The position numbers were made by a program, and so were the translations under genes. From Rhodopseudomonas palustris JSC-3b (GTDB taxonomy: Bacteria; Pseudomonadota; Alphaproteobacteria; Rhizobiales; Xanthobacteraceae): 64,000 nt of DNA. The DNA lies in contig KI632513.1 in the NCBI GenBank assembly GCA_000504425.1, positions 2,688,069 through 2,752,068 of the forward strand. The letters run 5' to 3'. The notes under the pieces were generated by a model, which was given only the letters and a program-made list of their open reading frames with translations, was not told the DNA's origin and made no database searches. Shown here piece after piece: positions 27,726 to 37,553 of the stretch (the stretch's first letter is position 1; each line of letters starts with the position of its first letter).

Positions 27726-29258
27726 ATGACTTCTCTGACCGCCCGCCTCCGCCTCGGTTTCGAGCACTGGCTCGACGCGCTGCTCGATCCGCGGCGGCAG
27801 CACCGTGCGGTGATCTGGACGCTGGCGGCCTATGCCGCGATCTGGGCCGCCTATCGCACCATCGCGACGTTGCCGCGCGACATCCATGCCGACGTGTCCG
27901 AGCTCTATGGCTGGTCGCGCGAGCTGGCGTTCGGCTACGATAAGCACCCGCCGTTCAGCGCCGTGGTCGCCAAGGGCTGGCTGACGCTGTTCCCGGTCAG
28001 CGACCTCAGCCTGCATCTGCTGGCCACCGCCAATATCGCGGTGACGCTGTACATCGCCTGGCGGACCATGCGCCGTTACCTGTCGCCGGACAAAACGGTG
28101 TTCGGTCTGGCGCTGTTGATGCTGATCCCGTTCTTCAACTTCATCGCCCTGAAATACAACGCCAATGCCGTGCTGCTGCCGCTGTGGGCGCTGACCATCG
28201 ACGCCTTTCTGCGCGCCTATCAGCACCGCCAGGCGCTGTGGGCGGCCGCTGCCGGCGCCTTTGCCGGGCTGTCGATGCTGGGCAAATACTGGTCGGCGGT
28301 GCTGGTGGCGACGCTCGGCATCGCCGCGCTTGCCGATCCGCGCCGCGGCCAGTTCTTCCGGTCGCCGGCGCCGTGGCTGATGGCCGCGGTCGGGCTTGTG
28401 GTGCTGGCGCCGCATCTGTGGTGGCTGGTGCAGCACAATTTCCCGACCTTCGCCTATGCGGCGGCGCGCGGCAGCGCCAGCACCTCGGAAAACATCGCCG
28501 TCACCGCCGGCTACCTTTTGGGCAATCTCGGCTATATCGCGGTGCCGCTGCTGGCGAGCTGGTGGCTGCTGCGTCCCTCTGCCGCGGCGCTGCGCGACCT
28601 CGCTTGGCCGTCCGATCCCGATCGCCGGCTGGTGGTGCTGATCCAGGTGCTGCTGATCGCGCTGCCGGCGCCGGCGGCGCTGCTGCTCGGCGCCAAGATC
28701 GTGCCGCTATGGACCATGCCGGCCTGGACGCTGCTGCCGATCGTGCTGCTGGCCTCGCCGCTGATCACCGTGACCCGCGACGCGCTGCGGCCGCTGGTCG
28801 CGGGCACCGCATTGTTCACGCTGGCGATGCTGGCGGCAGCGCCGGGCGTGGCGCTGGCGATCCATCTCACCAACCCGCCCGGTTCGTTCGAATATGCCTC
28901 GCTGCTGGCGCAGCGCGTCGAGCAGCAATGGCAGAGCCGCAGCAAAGCGGCGGTGCCGCTGGTCGCGGGCGACACCGTGCTGGCCGCCAACACCGCTTTT
29001 TACCTGAAAACCGCGACCCGCTCGTTCGACACCCGCGATCTGGCGGCGCTGACCGCGACCGCGCGCCGCCAGGGCGCGGTGCTGGTGTGCCCGGCAACCG
29101 ATTCGGGCTGCATCAGCGCCGCCGAGCAGATCACCGCCGGCCAGCCGGAAATCGTGCGCAGTGAGGTGCGGCTGTCGCGGCCGTTGTTCGGCTTTGCGGG
29201 GGGATCGGTGCGTGACGTGTTCTGGCTGATCGCGCCGGCAGCGCCTTCGCAGCCCTGA
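27726..29258 (+). CDS. Membrane glycosyltransferase, GT39/ArnT (PMT_2)-like
   Basis: The 510-residue protein has about 10-12 hydrophobic helices and the early [26 protein letters not shown] loop (about 52-77), whose acidic residue and KHPP motif are typical of PMT_2/ArnT-type enzymes using a polyprenyl-phosphate sugar donor. A periplasmic C-terminal part (about 385-510) contains three Cys. It probably adds a sugar to a lipid or envelope component from the outside. The acceptor is unknown. It is divergent from lepA. Confidence 0.75.
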   Translation: MTSLTARLRLGFEHWLDALLDPRRQHRAVIWTLAAYAAIWAAYRTIATLPRDIHADVSELYGWSRELAFGYDKHPPFSAVVAKGWLTLFPVSDLSLHLLATANIAVTLYIAWRTMRRYLSPDKTVFGLALLMLIPFFNFIALKYNANAVLLPLWALTIDAFLRAYQHRQALWAAAAGAFAGLSMLGKYWSAVLVATLGIAALADPRRGQFFRSPAPWLMAAVGLVVLAPHLWWLVQHNFPTFAYAAARGSASTSENIAVTAGYLLGNLGYIAVPLLASWWLLRPSAAALRDLAWPSDPDRRLVVLIQVLLIALPAPAALLLGAKIVPLWTMPAWTLLPIVLLASPLITVTRDALRPLVAGTALFTLAMLAAAPGVALAIHLTNPPGSFEYASLLAQRVEQQWQSRSKAAVPLVAGDTVLAANTAFYLKTATRSFDTRDLAALTATARRQGAVLVCPATDSGCISAAEQITAGQPEIVRSEVRLSRPLFGFAGGSVRDVFWLIAPAAPSQP

Positions 29259-29281
29259 GACCAGCGGCCGTATCCATAACC

Positions 29282-29394
29282 GTCATACCCGCGCTTGTCG
29301 CGGGTATCCACGCCTTAAAAGCTCCGCGAGATCAAAGACGTCATGGCCGGGACGCCGGCCATGACGTGCGGAGTGGTTGGTATCAATCGCCATA
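29282..29394. repeat. Dispersed repeat, second long copy
   Basis: CGTCATACCCGCGCTTGTCG through TGCGGAGTGGTTGGTATCAA matches the interior of 8533-8685, with a short internal deletion. The outer inverted ends are degraded here. It lies downstream of the membrane glycosyltransferase and of the convergent HPr gene. Confidence 0.6.
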
Positions 29395-29525
29395 GGTGAG
29401 CGCCGTGGCGGTCGACGCCCAAACGCCGAACGTGAAAACCCGCGACCAGCGCGGGCACGACGAGGCTGACGGGAGGGGTTGAGGCGTTCGCGATCGCAGC
29501 GGTTCCGGTTGGAACCGCGCAGCGG

Positions 29526-29834
29526 CTACTCTTCTTCGCCGAATTTGGTGGCCATCAGCTCGGTCAACGCGTCCAGCGCCTCCTGGGCCTGCGGCCCAAC
29601 CGCCGAGATCACCACGCTGGTGCCGATCCCGGCCGCCAGCATCATCAGCCCCATGATCGAGGTACCGCCGACCGTTTCGCCATTGCGGGTGACCGAGACC
29701 TCGGCATTGAAGCGTTCGACGGTCTGAACGAACTTTGCCGACGCGCGGGCGTGCAAGCCGCGTTTATTGATGATCGGCACTTCGCGCGACACCGAATCGG
29801 TGGTCGCCGGAGATTCGGCGGAAACCTGCTGCAT
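29526..29834 (-). CDS. HPr-like phosphocarrier protein
   Basis: Small phosphocarrier of the nitrogen-type/regulatory PTS. I take ATG 29834 (MQQVSAESPATT) because GGAGG lies 5 nt upstream; the longer open frame upstream overlaps the EIIA gene. The 102 residues contain the phospho-His site KRGLHARASAKF (His28) and the serine site TSIMGLMMLAA (Ser59), where HprK would phosphorylate. It follows the EIIA gene by 17 nt. With no sugar permease nearby, its job is regulatory. Confidence 0.9.
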   Translation of the reverse strand: MQQVSAESPATTDSVSREVPIINKRGLHARASAKFVQTVERFNAEVSVTRNGETVGGTSIMGLMMLAAGIGTSVVISAVGPQAQEALDALTELMATKFGEEE

Positions 29835-29851
29835 GTTGCCTCCGGAACCGA

Positions 29852-30253
29852 TCATTTGCCGGCAAGCACCCGGCTGGCGATCGTCACGTATTTGCGCCCG
29901 GCTTCCTGTGCCAGGGCGATCGCTTCGACCAGCGTCCGCTCCTCGCGCACTTTGGCGAGCTTCACCAGCATGGGCAAATTGATGCCCGCGAGAACCTCGA
30001 CCTTTGGCCGACTCATACACGAGATCGCCAGATTGGAGGGGGTGCCTCCAAACATGTCGGTGAGAATCGCCACGCCGTCGCCACTATCGACGCGGTTCAC
30101 CGCCTCGATGATGTCGCTGCGACACAGATCGGCATCGTCTTCCGCACCGATTGTGATGGCTTCGATTTGTTTTTGCGGCCCCATTACGTGTTCAAGCGCT
30201 GCCTTGAATTCGTCGGCAAGGCGCCCATGGGTCACAAGTACCAGACCAATCAT
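29852..30253 (-). CDS. PTS EIIA component, mannose-family (EIIA-Man-like)
   Basis: A 133-residue soluble protein with the phospho-acceptor His9 in GLVLVTHGRLA and a second signature TDMFGGTPSN (about 65-74). It takes a phosphoryl group from HPr. As elsewhere in alphaproteobacteria it lies between hprK and the HPr gene and lacks IIB/IIC/IID partners, so it probably acts by protein-protein contact, for example on ChvG-type sensors or metabolic enzymes. Confidence 0.9.
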   Translation of the reverse strand: MIGLVLVTHGRLADEFKAALEHVMGPQKQIEAITIGAEDDADLCRSDIIEAVNRVDSGDGVAILTDMFGGTPSNLAISCMSRPKVEVLAGINLPMLVKLAKVREERTLVEAIALAQEAGRKYVTIASRVLAGK

Positions 30254-30461
30254 CTAAAACTCCACGCGCGTGCGATCGGCGCACCGCGCGAACGGGCCAC
30301 TTTGACCATCCATAGCCCTCATTCAAGAGGACTGCGCCATTTTTCCGTACTGAACCTTGGTGAGCGGGCGCAGTGGTCTCGTTGGGGCACAATACTGTGA
30401 TTTATATGGTTACCAAACCCCTTCCGGCAATCATACCTGGACCGGGCTTGAGCGAACGGGT

Positions 30462-30905
30462 TTACGCGGTCACCTCGGCTGTGGTCAGCGCCGCCACCAC
30501 CACGGGTAGAGCGTCAAAGTCGGCGGCAATCGGCAAGCGCGGCAGCTCAATGCCGGCAATGGTGGTGCGCAGCGCCGCCGGCTGCGGCAGCCGCTCGGCA
30601 TCGGGAGCGGCCAGATCGACCACCAGGCCAACCACCGCCTGCGCGGCAAAGTCGCAGCGCCGCACCCCAAGGCCGCGGATCTCGATCAAGCCGGCGAGCG
30701 GTTCAGCCGGGCTCACCACCAGCCCCTGCGGCGTGGTGGCGACCTCGACCCGGTCATCGCCGATCAGCACGGTTTTGCCGATCTGACCGGAGCGGCCGGC
30801 CAGGATCAGATCAAAAGCGAGCCGCGACTTGCCGGTTCCGGAACGGCCGCGAATCAGAATCGCTCGGTCGCCGACCAATACGGCCGACGCATGAATGCTG
30901 GACAT
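30462..30905 (-). CDS. hprK: HPr kinase/phosphorylase, short alphaproteobacterial form
   Basis: Phosphorylates or dephosphorylates the serine of HPr. I choose ATG 30905 (MSSIHASAVLVG), 17 nt after the chvG stop. The 147-residue protein has the Walker A GRSGTGKS (20-27), followed by IGDDRVEV and LIEIRGLGVRRCDFA, the HprK signature. It consists only of the C-terminal kinase domain; the N-terminal domain of Firmicutes HprK is missing, which is normal in alphaproteobacteria. Confidence 0.9.
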   Translation of the reverse strand: MSSIHASAVLVGDRAILIRGRSGTGKSRLAFDLILAGRSGQIGKTVLIGDDRVEVATTPQGLVVSPAEPLAGLIEIRGLGVRRCDFAAQAVVGLVVDLAAPDAERLPQPAALRTTIAGIELPRLPIAADFDALPVVVAALTTAEVTA

Positions 30906-30922
30906 GCCGCAAAAACTCCTTG

Positions 30923-32734
30923 TCAACTCGCGGGCAGCCGGACCACGAAACGCGCGCCGAGCACGGTCGGCTCGCCTTCGGCATCGACTGGCCCGGGGCG
31001 GTTCTCAGCCCAGATCTTGCCGCCATGGGCTTCAATGATCTGCTTGGAGATCGATAACCCGAGCCCGGAATTCTGTCCAAATCCCTGATGCGGGCGGTCG
31101 GTATAAAACCGCTCGAAGATCTTCTCCAGCGCATCGGGGCGGATACCGGGACCGTCGTCATCGACCACGATCTCGATCTGGTTCTTGCGGCGGCGGCACA
31201 CGATCCGCACCTTGCCGCCGGCGCTCGAGAACGACTGCGCATTGCTGAGCAGATTGGCGATCACCTGGCCCAGCCGGGAATCATGGCCCGGCACCTGGAA
31301 GGTATCGGCGGCGGTGCCCTCGAACCGCACCTCGACCGCGACATTGTCGCCGAGCCGGGTTTCGTTGGCGACCGAGGTCAGTGTGGTCAGCAGACGGCGC
31401 AGATTGACGGGTGCGGCATCCTGACGCTGCAGCTCGGCATCGAGCCGGCTGGCGTCGGAAATGTCGGAAATCAGCCGGTCGAGCCGTTTGACGTCATGCT
31501 CGATCACCTCGAGCAGCCGGGCGCGGCTGCGCTCGTTCTTGGCGAGCGGCAGGGTCTCGACTGCCGAGCGCAGCGAGGTCAGCGGGTTCTTCAACTCGTG
31601 CGACACGTCGGCGGCAAAGCGCTCGATCGCCTCGATGCGGTTGTAGAGCGCCTCGGTCATTTCGCGCAGCGCGCCGGACAGATGGCCGATCTCGTCACGC
31701 CGCCCGGTGAAGTCGGGAATCTTGACGCGGGTCTTGATCCGGCGCCGCACCCGCTCGGCACTATCAGCGAGCCGGCGCACCGGGCCGGCGATGGTGGACG
31801 CCAGCAGCAGCGACAGCACCATCATCACCGCGGCCGCAACGCCGCCGACCTTGAGGATCGCCAGCCGTTCGGCGGTGACCATCTGATCGATGTCGTCGCC
31901 CTGGGTCGACAGCATCAGTGCGCCATGCACCGCGCGGAAGCGCTGCACCGGCACCGACACCGACACGATCACCTCGCCGCGGTCGGTGATGCGCACCATC
32001 GAGCCCTTCTGGCCCTTAAGCGCCTGGCCGACCTCCTGATAGCCATTGCCATTCTCCGGGCCGAGCTCGTGATAGAGCGGCAGGTCGCCGCGATTGAGCC
32101 AGGTGCGGATCGCAATCATGGTGCGCTCGGCAAAGCCCGGCTTTTCATTGGTGGGCGGCGGCAGATCGAAACGCATCACGTCGCCGCGGCCATACAGGCT
32201 GCGGCTGTCCAGGATCAGCACGCCGTCGCGGTCATAGATGCGCGCCCGGGTCTTGGTCGGCGAGATCAGCCGGCGCAGCACCGGCGCGACCCGCTCCGGA
32301 TTGATCGGGAAATTCAGCACCGCATATTCGTCCGAAGGGCCGTAGCTTTCCCCGGGCTTGAGATCGAGCAGCCGTTCCGGATCGACGGTGATGGAATTGG
32401 TTTCGACGGTCGCCGAAGCCGCGATTGCGCCGGCGATGATTTCGGCCTGCACCAGCAGGCTCTGCGCGCGGGCATCGATCAGGCCGGCGCGGAATTGCGA
32501 CAAATAGAGAATGCTCGCCACCAGCGCGATCAGGCCGGCGAGATTGAGCGAGACGATGCGGCGCGTCAGGCTGGAGAAACTGAGGCTGAAGAAGAACTGC
32601 CCAGCGCGGCGCAGCCAGCGCATCGGCCGCGGCCACACCAAGCCGCGCCCCCGATCGCTATCGCCATCCGGAGCAAGCGGCGGCGACGTGTCGTCCGCGA
32701 TATCGATCGGGTCAGACTGCGTTCGATCCAGCAA
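30923..32734 (-). CDS. chvG: Sensor histidine kinase ChvG/ExoS
   Basis: Membrane kinase that senses envelope or acid stress and phosphorylates ChvI. The 603 residues show a cytoplasmic N-terminus, helix 1 (about 60-80), a large periplasmic domain (about 85-290), helix 2 (about 294-316), a HAMP linker, the H-box FAADVSHELKNPLTSLR with His379, and ATPase boxes NLLSNAQSF, DDDGPGI and GLGLSIS. All catalytic motifs are present. It follows chvI by 106 nt and is followed by hprK after 17 nt. Confidence 0.95.
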   Translation of the reverse strand: MLDRTQSDPIDIADDTSPPLAPDGDSDRGRGLVWPRPMRWLRRAGQFFFSLSFSSLTRRIVSLNLAGLIALVASILYLSQFRAGLIDARAQSLLVQAEIIAGAIAASATVETNSITVDPERLLDLKPGESYGPSDEYAVLNFPINPERVAPVLRRLISPTKTRARIYDRDGVLILDSRSLYGRGDVMRFDLPPPTNEKPGFAERTMIAIRTWLNRGDLPLYHELGPENGNGYQEVGQALKGQKGSMVRITDRGEVIVSVSVPVQRFRAVHGALMLSTQGDDIDQMVTAERLAILKVGGVAAAVMMVLSLLLASTIAGPVRRLADSAERVRRRIKTRVKIPDFTGRRDEIGHLSGALREMTEALYNRIEAIERFAADVSHELKNPLTSLRSAVETLPLAKNERSRARLLEVIEHDVKRLDRLISDISDASRLDAELQRQDAAPVNLRRLLTTLTSVANETRLGDNVAVEVRFEGTAADTFQVPGHDSRLGQVIANLLSNAQSFSSAGGKVRIVCRRRKNQIEIVVDDDGPGIRPDALEKIFERFYTDRPHQGFGQNSGLGLSISKQIIEAHGGKIWAENRPGPVDAEGEPTVLGARFVVRLPAS

Positions 32735-32840
32735 TGGGCGACACCGCCAATTGGTTTCACCTTGACCGCGACGCAGCGGCCGGCGTCATCCTACGCCACC
32801 GCGGCCGCGTCGTCAGTCATCAATGTGTCCGCAGAGCGGC

Positions 32841-33542
32841 TCAGGTTTCCTTGAACCGATAGCCGACGCCATACAGCGTCTCGATCATCTCGAAGTCTTC
32901 GTCGACCGCCTTGAACTTTTTGCGCAGCCGCTTGATGTGGCTGTCGATGGTGCGGTCGTCGACATAGACCTGATCGTCATAGGCGGCGTCCATCAGCGCG
33001 TTGCGGCTTTTCACAACGCCCGGGCGGGTCGCCAGCGCTTGCAGGATCAGAAACTCGGTGACGGTCAGCGTCACCGGCTCATTCTTCCAGGTGCAGGTGT
33101 GGCGCTCCGGGTCCATGCGCAGAAAGCCGCGGTCGAGCGCCTTGGCGTCGTTTTCCTTGGGCTGCGCGGCCGGGTCCTTCGGCGCCGCGCGCCGCAGCAC
33201 CGCCTTGACGCGCTCCACCAGCAGCCGTTGTGAGAACGGCTTGCGGATGAAATCGTCGGCCCCCATTTTCAGACCGAACAGCTCGTCGATCTCCTCATCC
33301 TTGGAGGTGAGGAAGATCACCGGCAGGTCCGACTTCTGGCGCAGCCGCCGCAACGTCTCCATGCCGTCCATGCGCGGCATCTTGATGTCGAGGATCGCAA
33401 GGTCTGGTGGCGATGTCCGGAAGCCGTCCAGCGCCGAGGCGCCGTCGGTATACGTCATGATGCGATAGCCTTCGGCTTCCAGCGCGATCGAGACGGACGT
33501 CAGAATGTTGCGGTCGTCGTCGACCAAGGCGATTGTAGGCAT
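32841..33542 (-). CDS. chvI: Response regulator ChvI (OmpR family)
   Basis: Transcription factor partner of ChvG. The start ATG 33542 ([14 protein letters not shown]) is clear; the upstream open frame is non-coding. The 233-residue product has a receiver domain with Asp8-10 and phospho-acceptor Asp52 in [12 protein letters not shown], Lys in IRKPFSQ, and a winged-helix C-terminus ending [17 protein letters not shown]...[10 protein letters not shown]. In relatives ChvI controls envelope, exopolysaccharide and pckA expression. pckA lies just beyond, divergently, here. Confidence 0.95.
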   Translation of the reverse strand: MPTIALVDDDRNILTSVSIALEAEGYRIMTYTDGASALDGFRTSPPDLAILDIKMPRMDGMETLRRLRQKSDLPVIFLTSKDEEIDELFGLKMGADDFIRKPFSQRLLVERVKAVLRRAAPKDPAAQPKENDAKALDRGFLRMDPERHTCTWKNEPVTLTVTEFLILQALATRPGVVKSRNALMDAAYDDQVYVDDRTIDSHIKRLRKKFKAVDEDFEMIETLYGVGYRFKET

Positions 33543-33743
33543 AAGGTTGCTTCCCGAAACGGAGGGACCAAAAGGCGGTCCGCGAAATTGGGCTTGCGAA
33601 CGCGGCCACGGACAATGCAAGCGCGGCCGAAATGTGACCGAAATGACGGCGACTGCGCAACCTGTCGCCGGTTCCAAGCCCCCATATAACGATTGGTCCG
33701 ATTCAAAATAAGGTCCACGGTCCAATAGAATTGATGGAACGCG

Positions 33744-34511
33744 ATGCAGCCGACCGCCGATTTTGATGCCCCTGCCCTGGTCCGATCGCTGCTGCGCCGC
33801 CGCCGGCAAGGCGCTTTGGCGACGCTCACCGCGCCGAGCGGCGCGCCCTATTGCTCGCTGGTCAACCTGGCAAGCCACTGGGACGGCTCGCCAATTCTGC
33901 TGATTTCAAAGCTCGCGCGCCATACCCGCAATCTGCTCGCCGACCCGCGGGTGTCGTTGATGCTTGATGAGCGCAACGCCGGCGACCCGCTGGAGGGCGC
34001 ACGTATCACGCTTTCCGGAACAGCGGAGCCGATCGCTGGTGAAGCGGTTGCAGCGATCAAGCGGCGCTATCTCAACGTTCATCCGGGCGCCGCTGGTTAT
34101 GCAGAATTCACTGATTTCAGTTTTTTCGTGATCCGTTCGAGCAGCGTACATTTGGTCGCAGGTTTCGGCCGGATCATCGATCTGCGGCCCGAACAATTCC
34201 TCACCGACCTCACCGATACGCATGCATTGATCGCAGACGAGCAAAGCGTCATCGACCACATGAATGACGAGCATTTGGGCACGATGAAACTTTATGCGGA
34301 GCTGCTCGGCGGCGCGCCCGGCGACTGGCGCTGCACCGGCTGCGACCCGGATGGCATTGATCTACAAGCAGGCGCGGACACCTTGCGCCTGTCCTTTCCG
34401 CAGCGGGTCACCACTTTCGCTGCACTGCGAAAAGCCCTGCAGGATAGCGCGGACCGCGCGCGAGCTACAGTTGGAAAACTTGATTCTTATCAAACCACGC
34501 GGCCGGAATAG
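33744..34511 (+). CDS. HugZ-like heme/flavin split-barrel protein with DUF2470
   Basis: The 255-residue protein has a pyridoxamine-phosphate-oxidase-like split barrel (about 8-160: [47 protein letters not shown]) followed by a DUF2470 domain (about 165-245: [22 protein letters not shown]). This order is that of HugZ-type heme-degrading or heme-binding proteins. The HMN-x-DH motif is present. It lies between chvI and pckA on the plus strand. The heme role is from family knowledge; flavin use is an alternative. Confidence 0.78.
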   Translation: MQPTADFDAPALVRSLLRRRRQGALATLTAPSGAPYCSLVNLASHWDGSPILLISKLARHTRNLLADPRVSLMLDERNAGDPLEGARITLSGTAEPIAGEAVAAIKRRYLNVHPGAAGYAEFTDFSFFVIRSSSVHLVAGFGRIIDLRPEQFLTDLTDTHALIADEQSVIDHMNDEHLGTMKLYAELLGGAPGDWRCTGCDPDGIDLQAGADTLRLSFPQRVTTFAALRKALQDSADRARATVGKLDSYQTTRPE

Positions 34512-34660
34512 CGCGATGTTGCAGCGGGCGGGTTGGCAAAACCATCAATCAACACTATTAGTTCGCCACCGGAGTCGGGCGGTATATTGACGGTTGCCGC
34601 AGCATACCCGCGTTCGCGCAGATGGCGCATTTTTTGTGCGGGTTCGATGGAGGACATTTC

Positions 34661-36274
34661 GTGATCGAGACGGGCGTACGGAACGGTGCCTATGGCGCCG
34701 ACAAATTCGGCTTAAAAAATCTCAAGGCCGTGAACTGGAATCTGGGCGCGCCGCAGCTCTACGAATACGCGCTCCGCGCTGGCGAAGCGGTTATTACGGC
34801 CGACGGTGCGCTGTGCGCCGAGACTGGGGTTTTTACGGGCCGCAGCCCGAAGGACAAGTTCACGGTGCGCGACGCTACCACCGAGAATACGGTGTGGTGG
34901 GGTAGCAATCAGTCAATCACTGCTGATCAGTTCGAGACGTTGTATCAGGACTTCCTGAAGCACGCCGAGGGCAAGTCGCTGTTCGCGCAAGACCTGTATG
35001 GCGGCGCCGACCCGACCTTCCGCATCAAGACCCGCGTCTTTACTGAACTCGCCTGGCACTCGCTGTTCATCCGCACGCTGCTGCGCCGTCCCGAGCGCGC
35101 CGAGCTGGATGGCTTCGTTCCCGAACTGACCATGATCGACCTGCCGAGCTTCAAGGCCGATCCGAAGCGCCATGGCTGCCGCTCCGAAACCGTCGTTGCG
35201 ATCGACTTCGCCCGCAAGATCGTGCTGATCGGTGGTACGCAGTATGCCGGCGAGATCAAGAAGTCGGTGTTCACCACGCTCAACTACTACCTGCCCGAGA
35301 AGGGCGTGCTGCCGATGCACTGCTCGGCCAATGTGGGCCCGGACGGCGACACCGCGATCTTCTTCGGCCTGTCCGGCACCGGCAAGACCACGCTGTCGGC
35401 CGACCCGAACCGCACGCTGATCGGCGACGACGAGCACGGCTGGGGCAAGGACGGCGTCTTCAACTTTGAAGGCGGCTGCTACGCCAAGTGCATCAAGCTG
35501 TCGAAGGAAGCCGAGCCGGAAATCTTCGCCGCCGCGTCGCGCTTTGGCGCCGTGCTGGAAAACGTCGTGCTCGATCCGGTGACCCGCGTCGCCGATTTCG
35601 ACGACGGCTCGAAGACCGAGAACACCCGCGCCGCCTATCCGCTGGAGTCGATCCCGAACGCTTCGATGACCGGCCGCGCCGGCCAGCCGAAGAATGTGGT
35701 GATGCTGGCTGCCGACGCGTTCGGCGTGATGCCGCCGATCGCCAAGCTGACCCCGGCGCAGGCGATGTATCACTTCCTGTCCGGCTACACCGCCAAGGTT
35801 GCCGGCACCGAGCGCGGCGTCACCGAGCCGACCCCGGAATTCTCGACCTGCTTCGGTTCGCCGTTCCTGCCGCGCGATCCGGCTGCCTATGGCAACATGC
35901 TGCGTGAGCTGATTGCCAAGCACAATGTCGACTGCTGGCTGGTGAACACCGGCTGGACCGGCGGCAAGTACGGCACCGGCCACCGCATGCCGATCAAGGT
36001 GACCCGTGCGCTGCTGACCGCGGCGCTGAACGGCAGCCTGCGCAACGCCGAGTTCCGCACCGACCCGTATTTCGGCTTCGCGGTGCCGACCGCGCTGCCG
36101 GGTGTGCCGAGCGAGATCCTCGATCCGGTCAAGACCTGGGCCGACAAGGCCGAGTTCGACAAGACCGCGCGCGCGCTGGTCGGCATGTTCCAGAAGAACT
36201 TCACGAAGTTCGAAGCCAAGGTCGACGCCGAGGTGCTGGCAGCAGCGCCCGAGGCCAAGCTCGCGGCCGAATAA
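34661..36274 (+). CDS. pckA: Phosphoenolpyruvate carboxykinase (ATP)
   Basis: Converts oxaloacetate plus ATP to PEP, the key step of gluconeogenesis. I choose GTG 34661 ([12 protein letters not shown]) because GGAGGA lies 6 nt before it and the product then matches the family start; the ATG at 34622 adds unrelated residues. The 537-residue protein has GRSPKDKF, the ATP P-loop GLSGTGKTT (about 235-243), DDEHGW and the substrate site with [10 protein letters not shown]. ChvI, encoded nearby, is a plausible regulator. Confidence 0.96.
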   Translation: MIETGVRNGAYGADKFGLKNLKAVNWNLGAPQLYEYALRAGEAVITADGALCAETGVFTGRSPKDKFTVRDATTENTVWWGSNQSITADQFETLYQDFLKHAEGKSLFAQDLYGGADPTFRIKTRVFTELAWHSLFIRTLLRRPERAELDGFVPELTMIDLPSFKADPKRHGCRSETVVAIDFARKIVLIGGTQYAGEIKKSVFTTLNYYLPEKGVLPMHCSANVGPDGDTAIFFGLSGTGKTTLSADPNRTLIGDDEHGWGKDGVFNFEGGCYAKCIKLSKEAEPEIFAAASRFGAVLENVVLDPVTRVADFDDGSKTENTRAAYPLESIPNASMTGRAGQPKNVVMLAADAFGVMPPIAKLTPAQAMYHFLSGYTAKVAGTERGVTEPTPEFSTCFGSPFLPRDPAAYGNMLRELIAKHNVDCWLVNTGWTGGKYGTGHRMPIKVTRALLTAALNGSLRNAEFRTDPYFGFAVPTALPGVPSEILDPVKTWADKAEFDKTARALVGMFQKNFTKFEAKVDAEVLAAAPEAKLAAE

Positions 36275-36300
36275 CAGCTTCCATCGAAGAAGTGCGATTG

Positions 36301-36328
36301 AGGGCGGCCCGCGGGCCGCCCTTTTTCG
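36301..36328 (+). terminator. pckA terminator
   Basis: AGGGCGGCCC/GGGCCGCCCT stem with a 2-nt loop followed by TTTTCG, 26 nt after the pckA stop. Confidence 0.8.
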
Positions 36329-36383
36329 TTGCCGAATGGTGCTGATTCGACCGCCCCACTCGGCGCTTCGCATCGCCAGAATC

Positions 36384-36417
36384 AAAAGCCCCGCCGAACC
36401 GGGTTCGGCGGGGCTTT
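36384..36417 (-). terminator. rpoH terminator
   Basis: A 15-bp stem (AAAGCCCCGCCGAAC and its complement) followed on the minus strand by TTTTGAT, just past the rpoH stop. It is also readable as a second stop for pckA transcripts. Confidence 0.8.
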
Positions 36418-36438
36418 GGTGGCAGTCCGCGGCGGAGG

Positions 36439-37338
36439 TTAGTGCGCGGGCTGCAAAGTGGCTTGTTCCTGGCGGGCGATCGCGCCCTTCACGGCAGCCT
36501 GCACCTTTTCAAAGGCCCGCACCTCGATCTGACGGACGCGCTCGCGCGACACGCCGAACTCGGCAGCGAGGTCTTCCAGCGTCATCGGCTCCTCAGCGAG
36601 CCGGCGCGCCTCGAAGATGCGCCGTTCACGCGGGTTGAGCACGCCGATTGCGCCCTGCAGCGCGGCGCGGCGATGATCGAGCTCCTCGTGCTCGGCCATC
36701 ACGGCTTCCTGGCTCGGCGACTGATCGACCAGCCAGTCCTGCCATTCCCCGGGCTCGCCATCATCACGGATCGGCGCGTTCAGCGAGGCGTCGCCGCCCA
36801 GGCGCCGGTTCATGTCGACCACGTCCTGCTCGGTGACGCCGAGCCGGCTCGCGATCAGCTTGACCTGATCCGGATGCAGATCGCCCTCTTCCAGCGCGGA
36901 AATCCGGCTCTTCGCCTTGCGCAGGTTGAAGAACAGCTTCTTCTGGTTCGCCGTGGTGCCCATCTTCACCAGCGACCACGAGCGCAGGATGTATTCCTGG
37001 ATCGAGGCCTTGATCCACCACATGGCGTAGGTCGCCAGCCGAAATCCCTTTTCCGGCTCGAACCGCTTGACCGCCTGCATCAGCCCGACATTGCCTTCCG
37101 ACACCACTTCGGAGATCGGCAGGCCGTAGCCGCGGTACCCCATCGCGATCTTGGCGACGAGCCGCAAATGGCTGGTGACGAGCTTATGCGCAGCGTCGCG
37201 ATCGTCATGTTCGCGCCAGCGCTTCGCAAGCATGTATTCCTGCTCGGGCTCGAGCATCGGAAACTTGCGGATCTCAGCAAGATATCTAGATAAACCGGAC
37301 TCTCCGTTGAGAACCGGAAGTGTGGCTGCACGGGCCAT
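36439..37338 (-). CDS. rpoH: RNA polymerase heat-shock sigma factor RpoH
   Basis: Sigma-32-type factor that directs transcription of chaperone and protease genes. The 299 residues include region 2 (VSEGNVGLMQAVKRFEPEKGFRL then ATYAMWWIKASIQEY, about 80-118), the diagnostic RpoH box QKKLFFNLRKAK (about 131-142), and region 4 ending EFGVSRERVRQIEVRAFEKV. It is alone on the minus strand. A matching CTTG-N17-CCATATT promoter precedes groES in this window. Confidence 0.96.
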   Translation of the reverse strand: MARAATLPVLNGESGLSRYLAEIRKFPMLEPEQEYMLAKRWREHDDRDAAHKLVTSHLRLVAKIAMGYRGYGLPISEVVSEGNVGLMQAVKRFEPEKGFRLATYAMWWIKASIQEYILRSWSLVKMGTTANQKKLFFNLRKAKSRISALEEGDLHPDQVKLIASRLGVTEQDVVDMNRRLGGDASLNAPIRDDGEPGEWQDWLVDQSPSQEAVMAEHEELDHRRAALQGAIGVLNPRERRIFEARRLAEEPMTLEDLAAEFGVSRERVRQIEVRAFEKVQAAVKGAIARQEQATLQPAH

Positions 37339-37553
37339 TCAGCGCCCTCCAAGGTTCAGGCCCCCGAGATCGGCGGGCCAGGCAGTGGTCGCTTTGTAAA
37401 AAGCCGACCGGCCTGCGAGGTTCCGCGTTGGGACATCCAACGCACCCCGAATATACACGCGATTTCAGCGAGCTTGGAAGGAGAACGACTCTCAAGTCGC
37501 CGTGAGCGATGCCCAAGCGACTGGCATATTTAACATTTCCCGAATGATGTGCG

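Noticed and set aside
34913..36385. 490-codon frame opposite pckA
   Set aside because: Shadow of pckA; the sense frame is a textbook PEP carboxykinase.
36439..37338. rpoD or rpoS instead of rpoH
   Set aside because: The QKKLFFNLRKAK box and 299-residue length are specific to RpoH.
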